Assembly (NCBI RefSeq): GCF_029227915.1
Contig: NC_079878.1
Span: 29,477,501 to 29,541,500 of the forward strand
Reading direction: 5' to 3'
DNA from: Hydractinia symbiolongicarpus
Lineage: Eukaryota; Cnidaria; Hydrozoa; Anthoathecata; Hydractiniidae
Length of the DNA: 64,000 bases
Shown: in pieces, positions 48,394 through 62,719 of the stretch
Layout of the letters: every line of letters begins with the position of its first letter
Numbering within the stretch: the first letter of the stretch is position 1
Notes under the pieces: model-generated
Told to the model about the DNA's origin: nothing
Database searches by the model: none
What the model saw: only the letters and a program-made list of their open reading frames with translations
Made by a program: the position numbers and the translations under genes

Positions 48394-51300
48394 AATCGTT
48401 CTGGAAATGAGTTTACTCACAGGGTACTTTCTTTGTATGTACTCGACTATACGGGCCAAGCACAGGATTTACGGGAAATCGCGGGTTTTTCTTTGCCGGC
48501 AATTAAACTTCCTTCATTAAGCGTCTCATCAAAAATGAAAACATTCCTGAAAACTACAAGTCTCATGCGTTTTAGTGGTGAAAAAATAATTTAAAAAATC
48601 GTTCGGGAAATGAGTTTACTCCCTGGGTACTTTCTTTGTATATTTCTGACTATACGGGCCGAGTCCGGGATTTACGGAAATCGCGGGCTTTCGTTTGCCG
48701 GCGATTAAACATCTTTTATTCAGCGTCTCATCAAAAATGAAAACATTTTTGAAAACTACAAGTCTCATGCGTTTTAGTGGTGAAAAAATAATTTAAAAAA
48801 TCGTTCGGGAAATGAGTTTACTCCCTGGGTACTTTCTTTGTATACTTTTGACTATACGGGCCGAGTCCGGTATTTACGGGAAATCGCGGGTTTTGGTTTG
48901 CCGGCGATTAAACATCTTTTATTCAGCGTCTTGTCAAAAATGAAAACATTTTTGAACACTACAAGTCTCATGCGTTTTAGTGGTGAAAAGATAATTTAAA
49001 AAATCGTTCGGGAAATGAGTTTACTCGCAGGGTACTTTCTTTGTATGTACTTGACAATACGGGCCAAGCACGGGATTTACGGGAAATCGCGGGTTTTTGC
49101 TTGCCGGCGATTAAACTTCTTATATTCAGCGTCTCATCAAAAATGAAACCATTTTTGAAAACTACAAGTCTCATGCGTTTTAGTGGTGAAAAAATAATTT
49201 AAAAAATCGTTCGGGAAATGAGTTTACTCACAGGGTACTTTCTTTGTATACATTCGACTATACGGGCCAAGCCCGGGATTTACGGGAAATCGCGGGTTTT
49301 CGTTTGCCGGCGATTAAACTTCTTTCATTAAGCGTCTCATCAAAAATGAAAACATTCCTGAAAACTACAAGTCTCTTGCGTTTTAGTGGTGAAAAGATAA
49401 TTTAAAAAATCGTTCGGGAAATGAGTTTACTCCCTGGGTACTTTCTTTGTATACTTTGGACTATACGGGCCAAGTCCGGGATTTACGGGAAATCGCGGGT
49501 TTTCGTTTGCCGGCGATTAAACATCTTTTATTCAGCGTCTCATCAAAAATGAAAACATTTTTGAAAACTACAAGTCTCATGCGTTTGAGTGGTGAAAAAA
49601 TAGATTAAAAAATCGTTCTGGAAATCAGTTTACTCACAGGGTACTTTCTTTGTATGTACTCGACTATACGGGCCAAGCACAGGATTTACGGGAAATCGCG
49701 GGTTTTGTTTGCCGGCGATTAAACTTTTTATATTCAGCGTCTCATCAAAAATGAAAACATTTTTGAAAACTACAAGTCTCATGCGTTTTAGTGGTGAAAA
49801 AATAATTTAAAAAATTGTTCGGGAAATGAGTTTACTCACAGGGTACTTTCTTTGTATACATTCGACTATACGGGCCAAGCCCGGGATTTACGGGAAATCG
49901 CGGGTTTTCGTTTGCCGGCGATTAAACTTCTTTCATTAAGCGTCTCATCAAAAATGAAAACATTCCTGAAAACTACAAGTCTCATGCGTTTTAGTGGTGA
50001 AAAGATAATTTAAAAAATCGTTCGGGAAATGAGTTTACTCCCTGGGTACTTTCTTTGTATACCTTTGACTATACGGGCCAAGTCCGGGATTTACTGGAAA
50101 TCGCGGGTTTTCGTTTGCCGGCGATTAAACATCTTTTATTCAGCGTCTCATCAAAAATGAAAACATTTTTGAAAACTACAAGTCTCATGCGTTTTAGTGA
50201 TGAAAAAATAGATTAAAAAATCGTTCTGGAAATGAGTTTACTCACAGGGTACTTTCTTTGTATACATTCGACTATACGGGCCAAGCACGGGATTTACGGG
50301 AAATCGTGGGTTTTGGTTTGCCGGCGATTAAACATCTTTTATTCAGCGTCTTGTCAAAAATGAAAACATTTTTGAAAACTACAAGTCTCATGCGTTTTAG
50401 TGGTGAAAAGATAATTTAAAAAATCGTTCGGGAAATGAGTTTACTCACAGGGTACTTTCTTTGTATGTACTCGACAATACGGGCCAAGCACGGGATTTAC
50501 GGGAAATCGTGGGTTTTGGTTTGCCGGCGATTAAACATCTTTTATTCAGCGTCTTGTCAAAAATGAAAACATTTTTGAAAACTACAAGTCTCATGCGTTT
50601 TAGTGGTGAAAAGATAATTTAAAAAATCGTTCGGGAAATGAGTTTACTCACAGGGTACTTTCTTTGTATGTACTCGACAATACGGGCCAAGCACGGGATT
50701 TACGGGAAATCGCGGGTTTTTGTTTGCCGGCGATTAAACTTCTTATATTCAGCGTTTCATCAAAAATGAAACCATTTTTGAAAACTACAAGTCTCATGCG
50801 TTTTAGTGGTGAAAAAATAATTTAAAAAATCTTTCGGGAAATGAGTTTACTCACAGGGTACTTCCTTTGTATACATTCGACTATACGGGCCAAGCACGGG
50901 ATTTACGGGAAATCGTGGGTTTTCGTTTGCCGGCGATTAAACTTCTTTCATTAAGCGTCTCATCAAAAATGAAAACATTCCTGAAAACTACATGTCTCAT
51001 GCGTTTTAGTGGTGAAAAAATAATTTAAAAAATCGTTCGAGAAATGAGTTTACTCCCTGGGTACTTTCTTTGTATACTTTTGACTATACGGGCCAAGTCC
51101 AGGATTTACGGGAAATCGCGGGTTTTCGTTTGCCGGCGATTAAACATCTTTTATTCAGCGTCTCATCAAAAATGAAAACATTTTTGAAAACTACAAGTCT
51201 CATGCGTTTTAGTGGTGAAAAGATAATTTAAAAAATCGTTCGGGAAATGAGTTTACTCACAGGGTACTTTCTTTGTATGTACTCGACAATACGGGCCAAG

Positions 51301-54279
51301 CACGGGATTTACGGGAAATCGCAGGTTTTTGTTTGCCGGCGATTAAACTTCTTATATTCAGCGTTTCATCAAAAATGAAACCATTTTAGAAAACTACAAG
51401 TCTCATGCGTTTTAGTGGTGAAAAAATAATTTAAAAAATCGTTCGGGAAATGAGTTTACTCCCTGGATACTTTCTTTGTATACTTTTGACTATACGGGCC
51501 GAGTCCGGTATTTACGGGAAATCGCGGGTTTTGGTTTGCCGGCGATTAAACATCTTTTATTCAGCGTCTTGTCAAAAATGAAAACATTTTTGAAAACTAC
51601 AAGTCTCATGCGTTTTAGTGGTGAAAAGATAATTTAAAAAATCGTTCGGGAAATGAGTTTACTCACAGGGTACTTTCTTTGTATGTACTCGACAATACGG
51701 GCCAAGCACGGGATTTACGGGAAATCGCAGGTTTTTGTTTGCCGGCGATTAAACTTCTTATATTCAGCGTTTCATCAAAAATGAAACTATTTTAGAAAAC
51801 TACAAGTCTCATGCGTTTTAGTGGTGAAAAAATAATTTAAAAAATCGTTCGGGAAATGAGTTTACTCACAGGGTACTTCCTTTGTATACATTCGACTATA
51901 CGGGCCAAGCACGGGATTTACGGGAAATCGTGGGTTTTGGTTTGCCGGCGATTAAACATCTTTTATTCAGCGTCTTGTCAAAAATGAAAACATTTTTGAA
52001 AACTACAAGTCTCATGCGTTTTAGTGGTGAAAAGATAATTTAAAAAATCGTTCGGGAAATGAGTTTACTCACAGGGTACTTTCTTTGTATGTACTCGACA
52101 ATACGGGCCAAGCACGGGATTTACGGGAAATCGCGGGTTTTTGTTTGCCGGCGATTAAACTTCTTATATTCAGCGTTTCATCAAAAATGAAACCATTTTT
52201 GAAAACTACAAGTCTCATGCGTTTTAGTGGTGAAAAAATAATTTAAAAAATCGTTCGGGAAATGAGTTTACTCACAGGGTACTTCCTTTGTATACATTCG
52301 ACTATACGGGCCAAGCACGGGATTTACAGGAAATCGTGGGTTTTCGTTTGCCGGCGATTAAACTTCTTTCATTAAGCGTCTCATCAAAAATGAAAACATT
52401 CCTGAAAACTACAAGTCTCATGCGTTTTAGTGGTGAAAAAATAATTTAAAAAATCGTTCGAGAAATGAGTTTACTCCCTGGGTACTTTCTTTGTATACTT
52501 TTGACTATACGGGCCAAGTCCAGGATTTACGGGAAATCGCGGGTTTTCGTTTGCCGGCGATTAAACATCTTTTATTCAGCGTCTCATCAAAAATGAAAAC
52601 ATTTTTGAAAACTACAAGTCTCATGCGTTTTAGTGGTGAAAAGATAATTTAAAAAATCGTTCGGGAAATGAGTTTACTCACAGGGTACCGTCTTTGTATG
52701 TACTCGACAATACGGGCCAAGCACGGGATTTACGGGAAATCGCGGGTTTTTGTTTGCCGGCGATTAAACTTCTTATATTTAGCGTTTCATCAAAAATGAA
52801 ACCATTTTTGAAAACTACAAGTCTCATGCGTTTTAGTGGTGAAAAAATAATTTAAAAAATCGTTCGGGAAATGAGTTTACTCACAGGGTACTTCCTTTGT
52901 ATACATTCGACTATACGGGCCAAGCACGGGATTTACGGGAAATCGTGGGTTTTCGTTTGCCGGCGATTAAACTTCTTTCATTAAGCGTCTCATCAAAAAT
53001 GAAAACATTCCTGAAAACTACAAGTCTCATGCGTTTTAGTGGTAAAAAAATAATTTAAAAAATCGTTCGGGAAATGAGTTTACTCCCTGGGTACTTTCTT
53101 TGTATACTTTTGACTATACGGGCCAAGTCCGGGATTTACGGGAAATCGCGGGTTTTCGTTTGCCGGCGATTAAACATCTTTTATTCAGCGTCTCATCAAA
53201 AATGAAAACATTTTTGAAAACTACAAGTCTCATGCGTTTTAGTGGTGAAAAGATAGATTAAAAAATCGTTCTGGAAATGAGTTTACTCACAGGGTACTTT
53301 TTTGTATACATTGGACTATACGGGCCAAGCCCGGGATTTACGGGAAATCGCGGGTTTTCGTTTGCCGGCGATTAAACATCTTTTATTCAGCGTCTCATCA
53401 AAAATAAAAACATTTTTAAAAACTACAAGTCTCATGCGTTTTAGTGGTGAAAAAATAGATGAAAAAATCGTTCTGGAAATGAGTTTACTCACAGGGTACT
53501 TTCTTTGTATGTACTCGACTATACGGGCCAAGCACAGGATTTACGGGAAATCGCGGGTTTTTCTTTGCCGGCAATTAAACTTCCTTCATTAAGCGTCTCA
53601 TCAAAAATGAAAACATTCCTGAAAACTACAAGTCTCATGCGTTTTAGTGGTGAAAAAATAATTTAAAAAATCGTTCGGGAAATGAGTTTACTCCCTGGGT
53701 ACTTTCTTTGTATATTTCTGACTATACGGGCCGAGTCCGGGATTTACGGAAATCGCGGGCTTTCGTTTGCCGGCGATTAAACATCTTTTATTCAGCGTCT
53801 CATCCAAAAATGAAAACATTTTTGAAAACTACAAGTCTCATGCGTTTTAGTGGTGAAAAAATAATTTAAAAAATCGTTCGGGAAATGAGTTTACTCCCTG
53901 GGTACTTTCTTTGTATACTTTTGACTATACGGGCCGAGTCCGGTATTTACGGGAAATCGCGGGTTTTGGTTTGCCGGCGATTAAACATTTTTTATTCAGC
54001 GTCTTGTCAAAAATGAAAACATTTTTGAACACTACAAGTCTCATGCGTTTTAGTGGTGAAAAGATAATTTAAAAAATCGTTCGGGAAATGAGTTTACTCA
54101 CAGGGTACTTTCTTTGTATGTACTTGACAATACGGGCCAAGCACGGGATTTACGGGAAATCGCGGGTTTTTGTTTGCCGGCGATTAAACTTCTTATATTC
54201 AGCGTCTCATCAAAAATGAAACCATTTTTGAAAACTACAAGTCTCATGCGTTTTAGTGGTGAAAAAATAATTTAAAAAA

Positions 54280-54482
54280 TCGTTCGGGAAATGAGTTTAC
54301 TCACAGGGTACTTTCTTTGTATACATTCGACTATACGGGCCAAGCCCGGGATTTACGGGAAATCGCGGGTTTTCGTTTGCCGGCGATTAAACTTCTTTCA
54401 TTAAGCGTCTCATCAAAAATGAAAACATTTTTGAAAACTACAAGTCTCATGCGTTTGAGTGGTGAAAAAATAGATTAAAAAA
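54280..54482 (+). repeat. Fused monomer from a one-monomer deletion
   Basis: This copy starts as a class A monomer (TACATTCG, TTCATTAAGCG). After AAAAATGAAAACATT it continues as the tail of a class B monomer (TTTGAAAAC, GCGTTTGAGTGG, AATAGATT). In the first and third long units these two halves belong to separate neighbours, joined by the CTCTTGCG and ACTTTGGAC sequence that is missing here. The join lies in the shared A/T-rich segment. The total length stays at 203, as expected from unequal exchange in register. Confidence 0.85.
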
Positions 54483-57400
54483 TCGTTCTGGAAATCAGTT
54501 TACTCACAGGGTACTTTCTTTGTATGTACTCGACTATACGGGCCAAGCACAGGATTTACGGGAAATCGCGGGTTTTGTTTGCCGGCGATTAAACTTTTTA
54601 TATTCAGCGTCTCATCAAAAATGAAAACATTTTTGAAAACTACAAGTCTCATGCGTTTTAGTGGTGAAAAAATAATTTAAAAAATTGTTCGGGAAATGAG
54701 TTTACTCACAGGGTACTTTCTTTGTATACATTCGACTATACGGGCCAAGCCCGGGATTTACGGGAAATCGCGGGTTTTCGTTTGCCGGCGATTAAACTTC
54801 TTTCATTAAGCGTCTCATCAAAAATGAAAACATTCCTGAAAACTACAAGTCTCATGCGTTTTAGTGGTGAAAAGATAATTTAAAAAATCGTTCGGGAAAT
54901 GAGTTTACTCCCTGGGTACTTTCTTTGTATACTTTTGACTATACGGGCCAAGTCCGGGATTTACTGGAAATCGCGGGTTTTCGTTTGCCGGCGATTAAAC
55001 ATCTTTTATTCAGCGTCTCATCAAAAATGAAAACATTTTTGAAAACTACAAGTCTCATGCGTTTTAGTGATGAAAAAATAGATTAAAAAATCGTTCTGGA
55101 AATGAGTTTACTCACAGGGTACTTCCTTTGTATACATTCGACTATACGGGCCAAGCACGGGATTTACGGGAAATCGTGGGTTTTGGTTTGCCGGCGATTA
55201 AACATCTTTTATTCAGCGTCTTGTCAAAAATGAAAACATTTTTGAAAACTACAAGTCTCATGCGTTTTAGTGGTGAAAAGATAATTTAAAAAATCGTTCG
55301 GGAAATGAGTTTACTCACAGGGTACTTTCTTTGTATGTACTCGACAATACGGGCCAAGCACGGGATTTACGGGAAATCGTGGGTTTTGGTTTGCCGGCGA
55401 TTAAACATCTTTTATTCAGCGTCTTGTCAAAAATGAAAACATTTTTGAAAACTACAAGTCTCATGCGTTTTAGTGGTAAAAAGATAATTTAAAAAATCGT
55501 TCGGGAAATGAGTTTACTCACAGGGTACTTTCTTTGTATGTACTCGACAATACGGGCCAAGCACGGGATTTACGGGAAATCGCGGGTTTTTGTTTGCCGG
55601 CGATTAAACTTCTTATATTCAGCGTTTCATCAAAAATGAAACCATTTTTGAAAACTACAAGTCTCATGCGTTTTAGTGGTGAAAAAATAATTTAAAAAAT
55701 CGTTCGGGAAATGAGTTTACTCACAGGGTACTTCCTTTGTATACATTCGACTATACGGGCCAAGCACGGGATTTACGGGAAATCGTGGGTTTTCGTTTGC
55801 CGGCGATTAAACTTCTTTCATTAAGCGTCTCATCAAAAATGAAAACATTCCTGAAAACTACAAGTCTCATGCGTTTTAGTGGTGAAAAAATAATTTAAAA
55901 AATCGTTCGAGAAATGAGTTTACTCCCTGGGTACTTTCTTTGTATACTTTTGACTATACGGGCCAAGTCCAGGATTTACGGGAAATCGCGGGTTTTCGTT
56001 TGCCGGCGATTAAACATCTTTTATTCAGCGTCTCATCAAAAATGAAAACATTTTTGAAAACTACAAGTCTCATGCGTTTTAGTGGTGAAAAGATAATTTA
56101 AAAAATCGTTGGGGAAATGAGTTTACTCACAGGGTACTTTCTTTGTATGTACTCGACAATACGGGCCAAGCACGGGATTTACGGGAAATCGCGGGTTTTT
56201 GTTTGCCGGCGATTAAACTTCTTATATTTAGCGTTTCATCAAAAATGAAACCATTTTTGAAAACTACAAGTCTCATGCGTTTTAGTGGTGAAAAAATAAT
56301 TTAAAAAATCGTTCGGGAAATGAGTTTACTCACAGGGTACTTCCTTTGTATACATTCGACTATACGGGCCAAGCACGGGATTTACGGGAAATCGTGGGTT
56401 TTCGTTTGCCGGCGATTAAACTTCTTTCATTAAGCGTCTCATCAAAAATGAAAACATTCCTGAAAACTACAAGTCTCATGCGTTTTAGTGGTGAAAAAAT
56501 AATTTAAAAAATCGTTCGGGAAATGAGTTTACTCCCTGGGTACTTTCTTTGTATACTTTTGACTATACGGGCCAAGTCCGGGATTTACGGGAAATCGCGG
56601 GTTTTCGTTTGCCGGCGATTAAACATCTTTTATTCAGCGTCTCATCAAAAATGAAAACATTTTTGAAAACTACAAGTCTCATGCGTTTTAGTGGTGAAAA
56701 GATAGATTAAAAAATCGTTCTGGAAATGAGTTTACTCACAGGGTACTTTTTTGTATACATTGGACTATACGGGCCAAGCCCGGGATTTACGGGAAATCGC
56801 GGGTTTTCGTTTGCCGGCGATTAAACATCTTTTATTCAGCGTCTCATCAAAAATAAAAACATTTTTAAAAACTACAAGTCTCATGCGTTTTAGTGGTGAA
56901 AAAATAGATGAAAAAATCGTTCTGGAAATGAGTTTACTCACAGGGTACTTTCTTTGTATGTACTCGACTATACGGGCCAAGCACAGGATTTACGGGAAAT
57001 CGCGGGTTTTTGTTTGCCGGCGATTAAACTTCCTTCATTAAGCGTCTCATCAAAAATGAAAACATTCCTGAAAACTACAAGTCTCATGCGTTTTAGTGGT
57101 GAAAAAATAATTTAAAAAATCGTTCGGGAAATGAGTTTACTCCCTGGGTACTTTCTTTGTATATTTCTGACTATACGGGCCGAGTCCGGGATTTACGGAA
57201 ATCGCGGGCTTTCGTTTGCCGGCGATTAAACATCTTTTATTCAGCGTCTCATCAAAAATGAAAACATTTTTGAAAACTACAAGTCTCATGCGTTTTAGTG
57301 GTGAAAAAATAATTTAAAAAATCGTTCGGGAAATGAGTTTACTCCCTGGGTACTTTCTTTGTATACTTTTGACTATACGGGCCGAGTCCGGTATTTACGG

Positions 57401-59146
57401 GAAATCGCGGGTTTTGGTTTGCCGGCGATTAAACATCTTTTATTCAGCGTCTTGTCAAAAATGAAAACATTTTTGAACACTACAAGTCTCATGCGTTTTA
57501 GTGGTGAAAAGATAATTTAAAAAATCGTTCGGGAAATGAGTTTACTCACAGGGTACTTTCTTTGTATGTACTTGACAATACGGGCCAAGCACGGGATTTA
57601 CGGGAAATCGCGGGTTTTTGTTTGCCGGCGATTAAACTTCTTATATTCAGCGTCTCATCAAAAATGAAACCATTTTTGAAAACTACAAGTCTCATGCGTT
57701 TTAGTGGTGAAAAAATAATTTAAAAAATCGTTCGGGAAATGAGTTTACTCACAGGGTACTTTCTTTGTATACATTCGACTATACGGGCCAAGCCCGGGAT
57801 TTACGGGAAATCGCGGGTTTTCGTTTGCCGGCGATTAAACTTCTTTCATTAAGCGTCTCATCAAAAATGAAAACATTCCTGAAAACTACAAGTCTCTTGC
57901 GTTTTAGTGGTGAAAAGATAATTTAAAAAATCGTTCGGGAAATGAGTTTACTTCCTGGGTACTTTCTTTGTATACTTTGGACTATACGGGCCAAGTCCGG
58001 GATTTACGGGAAATCGCGGGTTTTCGTTTGCCGGCGATTAAACATCTTTTATTCAGCGTCTCATCAAAAATGAAAACATTTTTGAAAACTACAAGTCTCA
58101 TGCGTTTGAGTGGTGAAAAAATAGATTAAAAAATCGTTCTGGAAATCAGTTTACTCACAGGGTACTTTCTTTGTATGTACTCGACTATACGGGCCAAGCA
58201 CAGGATTTACGGGAAATCGCGGGTTTTTGTTTGCCGGCGATTAAACTTTTTATATTCAGCGTCTCATCAAAAATGAAAACATTTTTGAAAACTACAAGTC
58301 TCATGCGTTTTAGTGGTGAAAAAATAATTTAAAAAATTGTTCGGGAAATGAGTTTACTCACAGGGTACTTTCTTTGTATACATTCGACTATACGGGCCAA
58401 GCCCGGGATTTACGGGAAATCGCGGGTTTTCGTTTGCCGGCGATTAAACTTCTTTCATTAAGCGTCTCATCAAAAATGAAAACATTCCTGAAAACTACAA
58501 GTCTCATGCGTTTTAGTGGTGAAAAGATAATTTAAAAAATCGTTCGGGAAATGAGTTTACTCCCTGGGTACTTTCTTTGTATACTTTTGACTATACGGGC
58601 CAAGTCCGGGATTTACTGGAAATCGCGGGTTTTCGTTTGCCGGCGATTAAACATCTTTTATTCAGCGTCTCATCAAAAATGAAAACATTTTTGAAAACTA
58701 CAAGTCTCATGCGTTTTAGTGATGAAAAAATAGATTAAAAAATCGTTCTGGAAATGAGTTTACTCACAGCGTACTTTCTTTGTATGTACTCGACTATACG
58801 GGCCAAGCACAGGATTTACGGGAAATCGCGGGTTTTTGTTCGCCGGCGATTAAACTTCTTATATTCAGCGTCTCATCAAAAATGAAAACATTTTTGAAAA
58901 CTACAAGTCTCATGCCTTTTAGTGGTGAGAAGATAATTTAAAAAATCGTTCGAGAAATGAGTTTACTCACGGGGTACTTTCTTTTTACACATTCGACTAT
59001 ACGGGCCAAACTCGGTATTTACGGGAAATCGCGGGTTTTCGTTTGCCGGCGATTAAACTTCTTTCATTAAGCGTCTAATCAAAAATGAAAACATTCCTGA
59101 AAACTACAAGTCTTATGCGTTTTTGTGGTGAAAAAATAATTTAAAA

Positions 59147-59322
59147 AATCGTTCGGTAAATGTGTTTACTATCTGGGTATTTTCTTTGTATACTTTTGAC
59201 TATACGGGCCGAGTCTAGGATTTACGGGAATTCGCGGGTTTTCGTTTGCCGGCGATTAAACTTCTTTTATTTTTGAAAACTACAAGTCTCATGCGTTTTA
59301 GTGGTGAAAAGATAATTTAAAA
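59147..59322 (+). repeat. Truncated monomer (176 bp), 1191-bp unit 1
   Basis: TCGGTAAATGTG, ACTATCTGGGTATTTTC, GAGTCTAGG and GGAATTCG, with the gap after CTTCTTTTATT. Confidence 0.95.
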
Positions 59323-60337
59323 AATCGTTCTTGAAATGAGTTTACTCACAGGGTACTTTCTTTGTATGTACGCGACTATACGGGCCAAGCACGGGATTTA
59401 CGGGAAATCGCGGGTTTTTGTTTGCCGGCGATTAAACTTCTTATATTCAGCGTCTCATCAAAAATGAAAACATTTTTGAAAACTACAAGTCTCATGCGTT
59501 TTAGTGGTGAAAAAATAATTTAAAAAATTGTTCGGGAAATGAGTTTACTCACAGGGTACTTTCTTTGTATACATTCGACTATACGGGCCAAGCCCGGGAT
59601 TTACGGGAAATCGCGGGTTTTCGTTTGCCGGCGATTAAACTTCTTTCATTAAGCGTCTCATCAAAAATGAAAACATTCCTGAAAACTACAAGTCTCATGC
59701 GTTTTAGTGGTGAAAAGATAATTTAAAAAATCGTTCGGGAAATGAGTTTACTCCCTGGGTACTTTCTTTGTATACTTTTGACTATACGGGCCAAGTCCGG
59801 GATTTACTGGAAATCGCGGGTTTTCGTTTGCCGGCGATTAAACATCTTTTATTCAGCGTCTCATCAAAAATGAAAACATTTTTGAAAACTACAAGTCTCA
59901 TGCGTTTTAGTGATGAAAAAATAGATTAAAAAATCGTTCTGGAAATGAGTTTACTCACAGCGTACTTTCTTTGTATGTACTCGACTATACGGGCCAAGCA
60001 CAGGATTTACGGGAAATCGCGGGTTTTTGTTCGCCGGCGATTAAACTTCTTATATTCAGCGTCTCATCAAAAATGAAAACATTTTTGAAAACTACAAGTC
60101 TCATGCCTTTTAGTGGTGAGAAGATAATTTAAAAAATCGTTCGAGAAATGAGTTTACTCACGGGGTACTTTCTTTTTACACATTCGACTATACGGGCCAA
60201 ACTCGGTATTTACGGGAAATCGCGGGTTTTCGTTTGCCGGCGATTAAACTTCTTTCATTAAGCGTCTAATCAAAAATGAAAACATTCCTGAAAACTACAA
60301 GTCTTATGCGTTTTTGTGGTGAAAAAATAATTTAAAA

Positions 60338-60513
60338 AATCGTTCGGTAAATGTGTTTACTATCTGGGTATTTTCTTTGTATACTTTTGACTATACGGGC
60401 CGAGTCTAGGATTTACGGGAATTCGCGGGTTTTCGTTTGCCGGCGATTAAACTTCTTTTATTTTTGAAAACTACAAGTCTCATGCGTTTTAGTGGTGAAA
60501 AGATAATTTAAAA
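60338..60513 (+). repeat. Truncated monomer (176 bp), 1191-bp unit 2
   Basis: I see no difference from the copy at 59147. Confidence 0.95.
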
Positions 60514-61528
60514 AATCGTTCTTGAAATGAGTTTACTCACAGGGTACTTTCTTTGTATGTACGCGACTATACGGGCCAAGCACGGGATTTACGGGAAATC
60601 GCGGGTTTTTGTTTGCCGGCGATTAAACTTCTTATATTCAGCGTCTCATCAAAAATGAAAACATTTTTGAAAACTACAAGTCTCATGCGTTTTAGTGGTG
60701 AAAAAATAATTTAAAAAATTGTTCGGGAAATGAGTTTACTCACAGGGTACTTTCTTTGTATACATTCGACTATACGGGCCAAGCCCGGGATTTACGGGAA
60801 ATCGCGGGTTTTCGTTTGCCGGCGATTAAACTTCTTTCATTAAGCGTCTCATCAAAAATGAAAACATTCCTGAAAACTACAAGTCTCATGCGTTTTAGTG
60901 GTGAAAAGATAATTTAAAAAATCGTTCGGGAAATGAGTTTACTCCCTGGGTACTTTCTTTGTATACTTTTGACTATACGGGCCAAGTCCGGGATTTACTG
61001 GAAATCGCGGGTTTTCGTTTGCCGGCGATTAAACATCTTTTATTCAGCGTCTCATCAAAAATGAAAACATTTTTGAAAACTACAAGTCTCATGCGTTTTA
61101 GTGATGAAAAAATAGATTAAAAAATCGTTCTGGAAATGAGTTTACTCACAGCGTACTTTCTTTGTATGTACTCGACTATACGGGCCAAGCACAGGATTTA
61201 CGGGAAATCGCGGGTTTTTGTTCGCCGGCGATTAAACTTCTTATATTCAGCGTCTCATCAAAAATGAAAACATTTTTGAAAACTACAAGTCTCATGCCTT
61301 TTAGTGGTGAGAAGATAATTTAAAAAATCGTTCGAGAAATGAGTTTACTCACGGGGTACTTTCTTTTTACACATTCGACTATACGGGCCAAACTCGGTAT
61401 TTACGGGAAATCGCGGGTTTTCGTTTGCCGGCGATTAAACTTCTTTCATTAAGCGTCTAATCAAAAATGAAAACATTCCTGAAAACTACAAGTCTTATGC
61501 GTTTTTGTGGTGAAAAAATAATTTAAAA

Positions 61529-61704
61529 AATCGTTCGGTAAATGTGTTTACTATCTGGGTATTTTCTTTGTATACTTTTGACTATACGGGCCGAGTCTAG
61601 GATTTACGGGAATTCGCGGGTTTTCGTTTGCCGGCGATTAAACTTCTTTTATTTTTGAAAACTACAAGTCTCATGCGTTTTAGTGGTGAAAAGATAATTT
61701 AAAA
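61529..61704 (+). repeat. Truncated monomer (176 bp), 1191-bp unit 3
   Basis: I see no difference from the copy at 59147. Confidence 0.95.
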
Positions 61705-62719
61705 AATCGTTCTTGAAATGAGTTTACTCACAGGGTACTTTCTTTGTATGTACGCGATTATACGGGCCAAGCACGGGATTTACGGGAAATCGCGGGTTTT
61801 TGTTTGCCGGCGATTAAACTTCTTATATTCAGCGTCTCATCAAAAATGAAAACATTTTTGAAAACTACAAGTCTCATGCGTTTTAGTGGTGAAAAAATAA
61901 TTTAAAAAATTGTTCGGGAAATGAGTTTACTCACAGGGTACTTTCTTTGTATACATTCGACTATACGGGCCAAGCCCGGGATTTACGGGAAATCGCGGGT
62001 TTTCGTTTGCCGGCGATTAAACTTCTTTCATTAAGCGTCTCATCAAAAATGAAAACATTCCTGAAAACTACAAGTCTCATGCGTTTTAGTGGTGAAAAGA
62101 TAATTTAAAAAATCGTTCGGGAAATGAGTTTACTCCCTGGGTACTTTCTTTGTATACTTTTGACTATACGGGCCAAGTCCGGGATTTACTGGAAATCGCG
62201 GGTTTTCGTTTGCCGGCGATTAAACATCTTTTATTCACCGTCTCATCAAAAATGAAAACATTTTTGAAAACTACAAGTCTCATGCGTTTTAGTGATGAAA
62301 AAATAGATTAAAAAATCGTTCTGGAAATGAGTTTACTCACAGCGTACTTTCTTTGTATGTACTCGACTATACGGGCCAAGCACAGGATTTACGGGAAATC
62401 GCGGGTTTTTGTTTGCCGGCGATTAAACTTCTTATATTCAGCGTCTCATCAAAAATGAAAACATTTTTGAAAACTACAAGTCTCATGCCTTTTAGTGGTG
62501 AGAAGATAATTTAAAAAATCGTTCGAGAAATGAGTTTACTCACGGGGTACTTTCTTTTTATACATTCGACTATACGGGCCAAACTCGGTATTTACGGGAA
62601 ATCGCGGGTTTTCGTTTGCCGGCGATTAAACTTCTTTCATTAAGCGTCTAATCAAAAATGAAAACATTCCTGAAAACTACAAGTCTTATGCGTTTTTGTG
62701 GTGAAAAAATAATTTAAAA

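Larger units (their letters stand above)
48192..58740 (+). repeat. HOR block 9: 25-mer, 5072-bp unit, with a 17-mer (3449-bp) copy and a 10-monomer partial copy
   Basis: Units start at class D monomers: 48192-53263 (5072 bp), 53264-56712 (3449 bp) and 56713-58740. All share AATAGATGAAAAAATCG, GTATATTTCTGAC, GCGGGCTTTCG, TTTTGAACACTAC, GTACTTGACAATACGG and GCGTTTGAGTGG. The second copy lacks eight monomers: one near 54420, and seven corresponding to 51237-52657. The third follows the first (not the shortened second) at the 54420 site. It departs near 58769, where CACAGCG replaces CACAGGG. Confidence 0.9.

Noticed and set aside
53316-53531. Recurring 71-codon frames on the - strand (also near 1068, 2285, 23287, 26304, 33531, 48244 and 56765)
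   Set aside because: They are the reverse reading of two neighbouring monomers that happen to lack stops. They follow the repeat phase exactly and show no sign of codon constraint.
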